The notes beneath the pieces were generated by a model. That model made no database searches. It was not told where the DNA came from and saw nothing but the letters and a program-made list of their open reading frames with translations. Positions 1 through 5,937 of a DNA stretch of 8,342 nucleotides are shown piece by piece. The stretch is taken from NCBI GenBank assembly GCA_041484525.1, contig JBGPHT010000241.1:1-8342 (forward strand), in the 5' to 3' direction. How positions within the stretch are numbered: the stretch's first letter is position 1; each line of letters starts with the position of its first letter. This DNA is from JBGPHT01 sp041484525 (lineage in GTDB: Bacteria > Acidobacteriota > Terriglobia > Bryobacterales > Bryobacteraceae). A program made the translations under genes and the position numbers.

Positions 1-38
1 GGACGGTGAGTAACGGATTACTCCGTTGCTCTCCGTCC
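1..38. repeat. 38-nt imperfect palindrome (strong hairpin)
   Basis: Bases 1-17 pair with 22-38 around the loop TTAC (18-21). The only exceptions are a T-T mismatch (7/32) and one G-T wobble (11/28). The arm ends are GGACGG (1-6) and CCGTCC (33-38). It ends 126 bp before the first gene. No T-run follows on the plus strand, so it is not a classical intrinsic terminator in that direction. It could be a terminator of an upstream gene, a REP-like palindrome, or part of a longer element cut by the window edge. The pairing is directly seen; the role is unknown. Confidence 0.6.
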
Positions 39-164
39 TACTCTACCGGCCAGAATCGCTCTCCCGGCATCTTCGGCCGCGTTGCCCCCTGGAGCAGTAC
101 CGCCGAAATAATCTGCGTTCTGCTTGCCGCACTACACTAGGATCGGCGATCTTGTCGTAAGATT

Positions 165-1808
165 GTGTTTCGGGAAATCGTGCCCATATCGCCGCAGAAG
201 ACCCAAGTGTCTCCCAATATCGATCCAGGCCCACGGATTCCAGGTAAGCTTTCCTTCCGTTACCTGGTTATCGGAGTCTCGTGTGCGAATCTCTGTTATG
301 TAAAGATCTGGTCCTCCGTTTTGTCCTACGGGACGATCGACACCTATCTGATGAAATCGGGAGCGTCTCCCACCCATATCTACGCACTCATCGCGAACAC
401 GCTGCTGTTGGGCGCCGCCATCGCGCTGGCTGCCTGCTGGCTCAAGCCCCGCGTCAAAGGCGCAGGCATCGTAGTGCGAAACTACTTCTGCCTGCTGGCC
501 CTGCTGGTTCCGCTGAACGCCGTCCGCTCGCTGGTGGCAGAGCGATGGCCACATACTCACTGGTCGGCGTTGACGTCGGCCTTGGGCGTCATGCCAGTGC
601 TCGTCCTGGGCGGATTGGCCGCACTGGCCGCATTTTCCCAGCATCGCCGCGCCGTACGATTGGCCCAGGTGCTGCTTCTGCTTTGCTCGCCTCTGGCGGT
701 GTTCAATATCGTGCATGGCGTGCTGAAAGCGGCGCAGTACGATCCGGGAATCTTTGCGGACAAGCCACTGGCCCCGCGTCTCGCGGATGCGCGCGTGACT
801 CCGCGGATCGTGTGGATCATCTTCGACGAGTGGGATGAGCGGCTCACATTCCTCGAGCGCGACCCGTCGATCCACATGCCGGAGCTGGACCGGTTCCGTT
901 CGCAAGCGCTGTATGCGGCCAACGCATATCCGCCTTCGTGGCAGACGCCGTGGTCCCTGCCAGCCCTCCTCACGGGCCGGTTGGTGGCGGATGCAAAGCC
1001 GCGCGGCCCGAGCGACCTGCGGCTGTTTCTGCCGGCGCCGCAACCTCCGGTGACCTGGCGCGATCTGCCGAATACGTTTTCCGAGGCGCGGGCATTGCGG
1101 TATAACGTCGGGGTCGTGGGCTACTATCACCCGTACTGCCGGCAGTTCAACGACAGTTTGAGCGCCTGTTCCTGGTGGCCGACGGCGCTGCAATACAACA
1201 GCATGGGGAACTCGTTCCGGGAAGTGATGTGGAACCAGGTGCGCAGCCTCTTCGAAACCGGATCGCGGTCGCCGTTCGGCCAGTCGCTGGCGGTACAAGA
1301 GCACGGGCGCGAGCAGCAGAACTCCCTGGCGGCTGCGAAGGAACTGGTGCAGGACCCACAGATGGGTTTCGTGTTCCTGCATTTTCCGGTTCCCCATGCG
1401 CCCTATGCTTATGACCGCCGGACGAGGCAGTTTACGCTGCGCTCGCCCTCCACCGGATATTGGGACAACCTGGCGCTGCTGGATGAGTTCGTCGGCCAAC
1501 TGCGGGCCACCATGGAGGCGGCCAATTTGTGGGACGGAAGCACCGTGCTGCTGAGCAGCGATCACTGGTATCGCGCTTCCGTGCTGCTCGACGGGAAGAG
1601 GGATCATCGCGTTCCGTTCCTGCTCAAAATGCCGGGGCAGCACGAGGGGCTGACCTTCAGCACGCCATTCAACACGGTGCTGAGTCACGATTTGATTCTG
1701 GCGATCCTGCATGGTGAGATTGCGGACGGCCGCGGCGCCGGTGAGTGGATCGACCGTCACCGAACCATCGCCGAGAGTCCGTACTACAGCGATGAAATCC
1801 CATTTTGA
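165..1808 (+). CDS. Membrane-anchored sulfatase / phosphoglycerol-transferase-like enzyme (alkaline phosphatase superfamily)
   Basis: 547 aa. The N-terminal half holds about five hydrophobic segments (residues roughly 31-53, 73-92, 106-125, 139-158, 166-186). A catalytic domain starts near residue 213, expected to face the periplasm. It shows the superfamily hallmarks: a first metal-binding strand RIVWIIFDEWD (D221), the nucleophile region PSWQTPWSLPALLTG (probable T261), HFPVPHAPY (H411), SSDHW (D466, H467) and RDHRVPF (H481). Enzymes with this layout hydrolyse or transfer sulfate or phospho-alcohol groups on envelope lipids and glycans. Threonine rather than a Cys/Ser of the formylglycine consensus argues for a phosphotransferase-like rather than a classical sulfatase mechanism; this is inference. 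The start is GTG at 165 with no clear Shine-Dalgarno. An ATG at codon 63 would lose the first membrane segment, so the GTG or a nearby start is preferred. A GT39-like gene follows after 58 bp on the same strand, probably co-transcribed. The substrate cannot be read from the sequence. Confidence 0.85.
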   Translation: MFREIVPISPQKTQVSPNIDPGPRIPGKLSFRYLVIGVSCANLCYVKIWSSVLSYGTIDTYLMKSGASPTHIYALIANTLLLGAAIALAACWLKPRVKGAGIVVRNYFCLLALLVPLNAVRSLVAERWPHTHWSALTSALGVMPVLVLGGLAALAAFSQHRRAVRLAQVLLLLCSPLAVFNIVHGVLKAAQYDPGIFADKPLAPRLADARVTPRIVWIIFDEWDERLTFLERDPSIHMPELDRFRSQALYAANAYPPSWQTPWSLPALLTGRLVADAKPRGPSDLRLFLPAPQPPVTWRDLPNTFSEARALRYNVGVVGYYHPYCRQFNDSLSACSWWPTALQYNSMGNSFREVMWNQVRSLFETGSRSPFGQSLAVQEHGREQQNSLAAAKELVQDPQMGFVFLHFPVPHAPYAYDRRTRQFTLRSPSTGYWDNLALLDEFVGQLRATMEAANLWDGSTVLLSSDHWYRASVLLDGKRDHRVPFLLKMPGQHEGLTFSTPFNTVLSHDLILAILHGEIADGRGAGEWIDRHRTIAESPYYSDEIPF

Positions 1809-1866
1809 TTGTGTCCCGTGAGACTACACGGCGGGCCCAAAAACGTTTATCATAGCGTCTACTTGG

Positions 1867-3372
1867 ATGCGCCTCGGGAAAGCTAGCAGCACTATCCCGT
1901 CCAATTCGTGGACGGCTCGGCGTCTTGCGCTGGGCGCGGGAATCGTTTTATTCCTGGCGCTCACCCTGTTGGTCGTGCTGACCAAACGGCCGGGATGCGA
2001 TGAAGCTTGGTTTTCGAGCCCTGCCTGGAACTTGGATACGCGGGGCTACATGGGGACGCCGGCCCTCGAGCCCGCCAATGTCTGGACCAACGGGCGCAAC
2101 ATGACCGGCATCGACCGGCATACCTATTGGATCATGCCGCTCCATCCGCTGGTGCAGGCCGTCTGGTATCGCATTGTTCCCTTCAGCCTGCTTTCGCTGC
2201 GCCTGCTTTCGATGCTGTGGGCGCTGGTGGCGCTGGCGGCATGGTTCCTCATCCTGCGCCGGATCTCGACCGACGAGGTAGTGCCGTACCTGGGCACCGC
2301 GCTCATCGCGCTGGATTATGTTTTCATCCGCGGCGCGTCTCACGGCCGTATGGACATGATGGGCGCGAGCCTGACTTTCAGCGCCCTGGCGGCGTACCTG
2401 TGCCTGCGCGAGCGGAATCTGGTGCTGGCGCTGATGGCCAGCCACGCGCTGGCCGCGGCCGCCATGCTGACGCATCCCAACGGAATTCTCGCGGTCGCGA
2501 CATTGGTGATGGCGGCGCTGATTTTCGATCGCGGCCGTCTGCGGGTGTGGCACGCGGGCGTCGTCGCCGTGCCGTACCTGGTGGGCTTCGGCGCATGGGG
2601 GCTCTACATCCTCCAGGCGCCCGAGGTTTTTCGCAAACAGTTTATGGGCAATGCCGCCGGCCGCTTCGTGCTGCTGACGCAGCCGTTTCACGCCCTGCAG
2701 GTCGAGATCACCGACCGCTACATCGGCGGCGGGAAGAACTATCTCAAGCTGCTGATGTTTGTTCCGTGCGTGGCGGGACTGGCGGGCGCGCTGACCACGC
2801 CTGCCATTCGCCGCAATCGTGGATACCAGTTGCTGCTGGCCTCGGCGGCCGTGGCATTCGTCTACTTCTGGCTCTTTGAAGGCACCAAGCTGTATCTCTA
2901 CCTGGTGTATCTGACTCCGTTGCTGGACGCGATCCTGGCGGAGTGGCTGTGGTCCTGCTGGCAGACTCGTCCCTCGCTCCGGATCCCGGTTGCGATTACG
3001 GTGGCCGTCATCCTGTGCATCACCGCCGGGGGCGCGGCGTTCGTGGTGACACGCGACGATTACCGTCGCGACTTCCTGCCGGCGGCCGACTATTTGAAGG
3101 CGCATGCGGCCCCTCAGGACGTCATCATGGGAAGCGCCGAGTTGGGCTTCGAGCTGGGTTGGGACAGACCGCTGGTGGACGACGTGCGGTTGGGTTACTC
3201 GAGTGGCAAGAGGCCGCAATGGATCGTCTTCGAGCAGCGTTATGAGGAGTGGACGGATGTGGCGGCGCACGCGGCCCCCGAAGTCCACGGCTATATCGCC
3301 AAGATGCTGAAGGACGAGTTCCGGCCGGTGTTCAGCGAGAATAGTTACACGATCTACGGCCGCACGCATTAG
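1867..3372 (+). CDS. GT39/ArnT-like polytopic glycosyltransferase (GT-C fold)
   Basis: 501 aa. The architecture is that of lipid-linked-sugar transferases: a first TM segment (about residues 20-38), then an acidic pair D45-E46 in RPGCDEAWF at the position of the GT-C catalytic Asp in the first extracytoplasmic loop. Next come the conserved RGASHGRMDMMG stretch (155-166) and repeated hydrophobic helices (about 108-130, 140-155, 167-180, 185-220, 230-250, 293-310, 321-337, 342-360, 374-395). A soluble tail of about 100 residues ends the protein. Family members move a sugar from a polyprenyl-phosphate carrier to lipid, glycan or protein on the outer face of the inner membrane. It lies 58 bp behind the sulfatase-like gene, and the two are probably partners in surface-polymer or lipid modification. 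The ATG at 1867 has no obvious Shine-Dalgarno. Acceptor and donor are not inferable. The ORF is complete with high third-position GC, consistent with a resident gene. Confidence 0.85.
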   Translation: MRLGKASSTIPSNSWTARRLALGAGIVLFLALTLLVVLTKRPGCDEAWFSSPAWNLDTRGYMGTPALEPANVWTNGRNMTGIDRHTYWIMPLHPLVQAVWYRIVPFSLLSLRLLSMLWALVALAAWFLILRRISTDEVVPYLGTALIALDYVFIRGASHGRMDMMGASLTFSALAAYLCLRERNLVLALMASHALAAAAMLTHPNGILAVATLVMAALIFDRGRLRVWHAGVVAVPYLVGFGAWGLYILQAPEVFRKQFMGNAAGRFVLLTQPFHALQVEITDRYIGGGKNYLKLLMFVPCVAGLAGALTTPAIRRNRGYQLLLASAAVAFVYFWLFEGTKLYLYLVYLTPLLDAILAEWLWSCWQTRPSLRIPVAITVAVILCITAGGAAFVVTRDDYRRDFLPAADYLKAHAAPQDVIMGSAELGFELGWDRPLVDDVRLGYSSGKRPQWIVFEQRYEEWTDVAAHAAPEVHGYIAKMLKDEFRPVFSENSYTIYGRTH

Positions 3373-3383
3373 CTTCGGGCAGC

Positions 3384-3501
3384 GCGCTACCATTTAGGTA
3401 TGGGACGCATGCTCATCACGATCGGGTTGGTGCTGGTCGTGGCCGGTGTGCTCTTCACCTTCGTGGACCGGCTCCCCATCAAGCTACGTAGATTGCCCGG
3501 C
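3384..3501 (+). repeat. Direct repeat copy 1 (DUF2905 leader plus 5' half)
   Basis: This 118-bp segment aligns without gaps to 5031-5148, with 12 differences by eye (about 90% identity). The first 16 bases, gcgctaccatttaggt, are identical. Ten of the substitutions are synonymous in the DUF2905 reading frame; two codons change the residue (V22A, R30G). Similarity ends abruptly after the LPG codons. Confidence 0.9.
3388..3393 (+). promoter_or_regulatory. Candidate -10 box (TACCAT) of a possibly leaderless start, copy 1
   Basis: TACCAT fits the TANNNT -10 consensus and ends 6 nt before the ATG at 3400, which would place +1 at the start codon itself. The same arrangement is exactly conserved before the intact copy. 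No -35 element is visible. An alternative reading is that TAGG serves as a weak Shine-Dalgarno for Met4. Confidence 0.3.
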
Positions 3502-3582
3502 TTTGAGTTCCCGATCTCGCGCATCGATCCCGCAAGCAACAAGGTAGTCCAGCATTCGCCGGTCAGGGCGGCGACGAGATGA
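3400..3582 (+). pseudogene. Truncated DUF2905 membrane protein (copy 1)
   Basis: The ORF is 60 aa. Its first 34 residues (MGRMLITIGL... to RLPG) match the intact paralogue at 5047-5253 except at residues 22 and 30, and include the first TM helix (about 4-20). After LPG the sequence leaves the family. A short FEFPIS resembles the FYFPLT that follows a 10-residue segment in the intact copy, so an internal deletion may have removed DIHIQGKNSN. The remaining 20 residues are hydrophilic, and the second TM helix is lost. It starts 28 bp after the GT39-like stop. The break marks the left edge of the lower-GC insert. It is probably non-functional; a one-TM micropeptide cannot be excluded. Confidence 0.75.
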
Positions 3583-3718
3583 AGCAAGGCGAACAAGAGT
3601 TCCATTCTATCGGGACGGCGGTTGTGTCCGAGTGACCGGTTGAAGCGAGCACAGGAAGTGGAATGGACTGATACTCTGGATTATGACCGTTGTTGTCAAG
3701 AAACAGTGACGTTCGACT

Positions 3719-4659
3719 ATGCCAAATGACGGTAGGCAACTCGAAGCGCTGGTAGCGTTCGTCGAGAAGACGCTCCTTCCGCAAGGATACGAGGTGAAGA
3801 CGAATGAACGTGTCTACGACGACAGCGGCGTGCAGATCGCGGAACTTGATGTAGAGGTCCGAGGGAAAGTTGGTTCAACCAGCATCGCGTGGCTCATCGA
3901 GTGCCGCGACCGTCCCGGTGACGGCCCGGCGCCGGGATCCTGGATCGAACAACTCGTTGGGCGACGAACACGCTTCGGGTTCAATAAGGTCACCGCTGTT
4001 TCGACAACGGGGTTTGCGATCGGCGCAATCGAATTTGCTCGGTCACAAGGCATCGAGTTGAGAGAAGTCAAGACGCTGATCGTCGATGAGTTTAAGGATT
4101 GGCTGGCAATTCGTTACGTCCACAACGTAGAAACCAGAACAGTACTCCAGGGTGCATCAATCTTGGTCGACGAAAGCGAAAGTGACGAGAGCACCCGTGC
4201 ATTGCTTGACGCTATGGCTGATACGCCGGCAACTGCTACATTCCTCAAACCATCGAAAGGCGGGTCCGCCGTTCCGCTTGCCGACGCGCGTTCTTGGCTG
4301 CCGTCCAGACAGCCGGAACGCTCTTTGATGACGTGGTCCCGAATGGCCCCGGAAAAACCATTGAATTGCGCGTCCGGTACACAAACGACGAAGACCATTT
4401 CGTCGTGGAGACGACCCTCGGGCCGATTCGAGTGCACTCCATCATTTTTCAAGGTGAACTCTATGTGAAGGAGGATCTGCTGCCGCTCTCGGTGACAGCG
4501 GAGTATCGACACCTCGAAACTGGACAGCCGATCTCTCAAATAGCCGCTTTTCTTCCACAGGAGATTCACGGGATGAGATTCTCGATGGAATTGCATCGGA
4601 TCCTTGAATCAGGCGAGACGCATGTTACTTTACGCAGATTGGAAGACAGCGTTTCATGA
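3719..4659 (+). pseudogene. Mrr-like restriction endonuclease, frameshifted near 4290
   Basis: The first frame (from ATG 3719) gives an Mrr-type PD-(D/E)XK domain: an N-terminal helix (LEALVAFVEKTLLPQGYEV), AELDVEV with D44, IECRDRP with E61 and R63 in the place of the usual catalytic Lys, WIEQLVGRR, and the characteristic NKVTAVSTTGFAIGAIEFA run with SQGIEL. Coding-like sequence in this frame stops near residue 190. Good protein sequence resumes in the next frame at 4291 (FLAAVQTAGTLFDDV...) and ends at TGA 4657-4659. One missing base around 4289-4291 explains the break; repaired, the protein would be about 313 aa. The C-terminal 120 residues look beta-rich and I do not recognise the domain. 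Mrr relatives cleave modified or foreign DNA. No Shine-Dalgarno precedes the ATG, and an in-frame stop lies just upstream. The break could be a genuine lesion or a sequencing error. Lys-to-Arg at the active site may be a family variant. Confidence 0.7.
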
Positions 4660-5030
4660 GAGGGCCACACCAACCTCGTTCCCAGACGGCGTTTTTGAGT
4701 GGCATGCGATCGGCTCCGGTGGGATCGTCGCCCACTCGGAGAGTGAGCGGAGACGGTCAGCTGGGCACTGGCAATCGGCTTTTGCTATCCCAACATCATC
4801 GCGGGTTTCGGCCGCTCACTGTATCTATCAGACGAGACTTCGGGGTCTATCGAACTACTTCGGCTTCTTGACCTCGCCACAAGGGTCCACCCGCGTAATC
4901 TCGGGGTTCGTTGGGCGCGCAACCCTCAATATGGCAACTGGAAAGGAAGACGCTGCCCTACGCCGCCGGATGACGCAGCGCCTGCGATACACCGCCCGGA
5001 GCTCACGCCGTCACAGCCACCGCCACCCCT
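4660..5030 (+). other. Gene-poor tail of the insert, possibly degenerate coding sequence
   Basis: There is no supported intact gene in these 371 bp. Two plus frames stay open: one from 4604 (TTG; ATG at 4622) to 5044, and another from 4747 straight into the DUF2905 frame. The first reads protein-like up to about 4740 (TSFPDGVFEWHAIGSGGIV), the second thereafter (CYPNIIAGFGRSLYLSDET, then LLDLATRVHPRNLGVRWA). This is what a gene with one more frameshift near 4740 would look like. I do not recognise the product. No minus-strand ORF of comparable quality exists here. Confidence 0.3.
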
Positions 5031-5148
5031 GCGCTACCATTTAGGTATGGGGCGCATGCTCATCACCATCGGGTTGGTGCTGGTCGTGGCCGGAGTGCTC
5101 TTCACCTTCGCGGACCGTCTCCCCATCAAACTCGGACGCCTGCCCGGC
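5031..5148 (+). repeat. Direct repeat copy 2 (DUF2905 leader plus 5' half)
   Basis: Partner of 3384-3501, same length and ungapped. It includes the identical 16-nt leader and codons 1-34 of the intact DUF2905 gene. The base just upstream differs (T5030 against C3383), so homology starts sharply 16 nt before the ATG. Confidence 0.9.
5035..5040 (+). promoter_or_regulatory. Candidate -10 box (TACCAT) of a possibly leaderless start, copy 2
   Basis: TACCAT lies 6 nt upstream of the ATG at 5047, exactly as in copy 1. The leader is unchanged between copies while synonymous sites downstream have diverged, which suggests it is under constraint. No -35 box is seen. Confidence 0.35.
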
Positions 5149-5253
5149 GACATCCACATCCAGGGCAAGAATTCGAACTTCTACTTCCCGCTTACCACGT
5201 GCATCCTACTCAGCCTGCTTCTATCTTTTGTGATGTGGATTCTGAGAAGGTGA
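5047..5253 (+). CDS. DUF2905 family small membrane protein (intact)
   Basis: 68 aa, the usual size for DUF2905. It has a first TM helix (about 4-20), a cytoplasmic or periplasmic loop with the family signature GRLPGDIHI (30-38), FYFPLTTC (45-52) and a second TM helix (about 48-65) ending in basic RR. The family function is unknown. The start is ambiguous between Met1 and Met4; Met1 is preferred because the leader repeats exactly in copy 1 and MGR-L/M-LI is a common family start. Its stop (5251-5253) is one base away from the stop of the convergent signal peptidase gene, so the two transcripts must overlap. An upstream truncated paralogue lies at 3400-3582. Confidence 0.88.
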   Translation: MGRMLITIGLVLVVAGVLFTFADRLPIKLGRLPGDIHIQGKNSNFYFPLTTCILLSLLLSFVMWILRR

Positions 5254-5254
5254 A

Positions 5255-5854
5255 CTACCGCAGCCGCCCCATCTTATCTAGCGGCCAGTACACGAAGACG
5301 GCCTTGCCGTAGATGTCCCCGCGGCGGACGTAGCCCCACGTGCGGCTGTCGCTCGACGAGCTTCGATGGTCGCCCAGCACGAAATAACTATCGGGCGGCA
5401 CCGCCTTCGGACCCCATGAGGTATTGTCGCGGTACTCCTCCGGCACGTAGTCTTCGATCAGCTTCTTGCCGTTCACCAGCACATCGCCGTTCGCGATCTG
5501 CACCGTGTCGCCGGGCAGTCCGATCACGCGCTTGATGTACGACTTGTCGCGATCGAGCGGCCACCAGAACACCACCGTGTCGCCACGCTCGATGCTTCCC
5601 AGGCCGAATCGGTAGGTGAATTTGTTGATGAAGATACGTTCCTGGTCGGTGAGTCCCGGCATCATGCTGGTGCCTTCGACCTTCACCGGCTGGTAAATGA
5701 ACACGATCAGGATGACCGCGATCAGCACCGAAAACGCCAGGTCCCGCACCCACGAAAGCGCGCCCCACAAACCGGAATGCGAATCCTTGGCCGAGTCCTC
5801 GATAGGCGCCGGCGCAGCGGGATTTAGACTTTCGTTCTCCTGCATTCCCAACAT
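5255..5854 (-). CDS. lepB: Signal peptidase I
   Basis: 199 aa. It removes signal peptides from exported proteins at the periplasmic face of the inner membrane. A hydrophilic N-terminus of about 35 residues precedes one TM segment (about 37-54). All type I boxes follow: VEGTSMMPGL with nucleophile S63, the RGDTVVFWWP strand (90-99), YIKRVIGLPGD with general base K108, and GDHRSSSSDSRTWG (161-174). The length fits the short single-TM bacterial type rather than the two-TM E. coli enzyme. The start is ATG at 5854 (Met1); ATG at 5845 (Met4) is possible, and neither has a clear Shine-Dalgarno. A perfect TATAAT lies 46 bp upstream. It follows the DUF885 lipoprotein gene on the same strand by 83 bp and converges on DUF2905 with a 1-bp gap. 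Confidence 0.95.
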   Translation of the reverse strand: MLGMQENESLNPAAPAPIEDSAKDSHSGLWGALSWVRDLAFSVLIAVILIVFIYQPVKVEGTSMMPGLTDQERIFINKFTYRFGLGSIERGDTVVFWWPLDRDKSYIKRVIGLPGDTVQIANGDVLVNGKKLIEDYVPEEYRDNTSWGPKAVPPDSYFVLGDHRSSSSDSRTWGYVRRGDIYGKAVFVYWPLDKMGRLR

Positions 5855-5900
5855 CTACGGCAGCCTGGAGGCCGCCCGTGGAACAGGTTGCTACTACGTC

Positions 5901-5906
5901 ATTATA
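5901..5906 (-). promoter_or_regulatory. Consensus -10 box (TATAAT) for signal peptidase I
   Basis: On the minus strand TATAAT stands in the 83-bp gap upstream of lepB, implying a transcription start near 5894 and a 5' UTR of about 40 nt. There is no good TTGACA at 16-18 bp and no extended TG, so strength is uncertain. It suggests lepB can be transcribed independently of the DUF885 gene. Confidence 0.45.
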
Positions 5907-5937
5907 GACGGTTTGGCGACGGCGCCGGTTGCCGGGC

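Larger units (their letters stand above)
3502..5030. mobile_element. Lower-GC insert between the two DUF2905 copies
   Basis: About 1.5 kb flanked by the 118-bp direct repeats. Its base composition differs from the flanks: for example 28 G/C in 4081-4140 against 42 in 2521-2580. It carries a frameshifted Mrr-like nuclease and a degenerate tail, with no transposase, integrase or terminal inverted repeats seen. The simplest reading is acquired defence-type DNA that arrived with, or next to, a diverged DUF2905 gene and is now decaying. Insertion into a pre-existing tandem duplication is an alternative. The mechanism is not visible in the sequence. Confidence 0.5.

Noticed and set aside
1..17. Similarity to the 16S rRNA string around GACGGGTGAGTAACG
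   Set aside because: One G is missing and neither the following bases nor the spacing continue as 16S. The segment is fully explained as the left arm of a hairpin.
132..1760. Long minus-strand ORF (542 aa)
   Set aside because: Antisense shadow of the sulfatase-like gene: Arg/Gln/His-rich, no domain, while the plus frame has clear motifs.
1948..3393. Long minus-strand ORF (481 aa)
   Set aside because: Antisense shadow of the GT39-like gene with a low-complexity basic/Gln/His composition.
3563..3784. Minus-strand ORF (73 aa) at the left of the insert
   Set aside because: No recognisable features and no ribosome site; it overlaps the nuclease start.
5264..5290. GCCGC...GCGGC pairing as a terminator between the convergent genes
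   Set aside because: Only 5 bp with a long loop and no T-run, and it lies within the lepB coding sequence.
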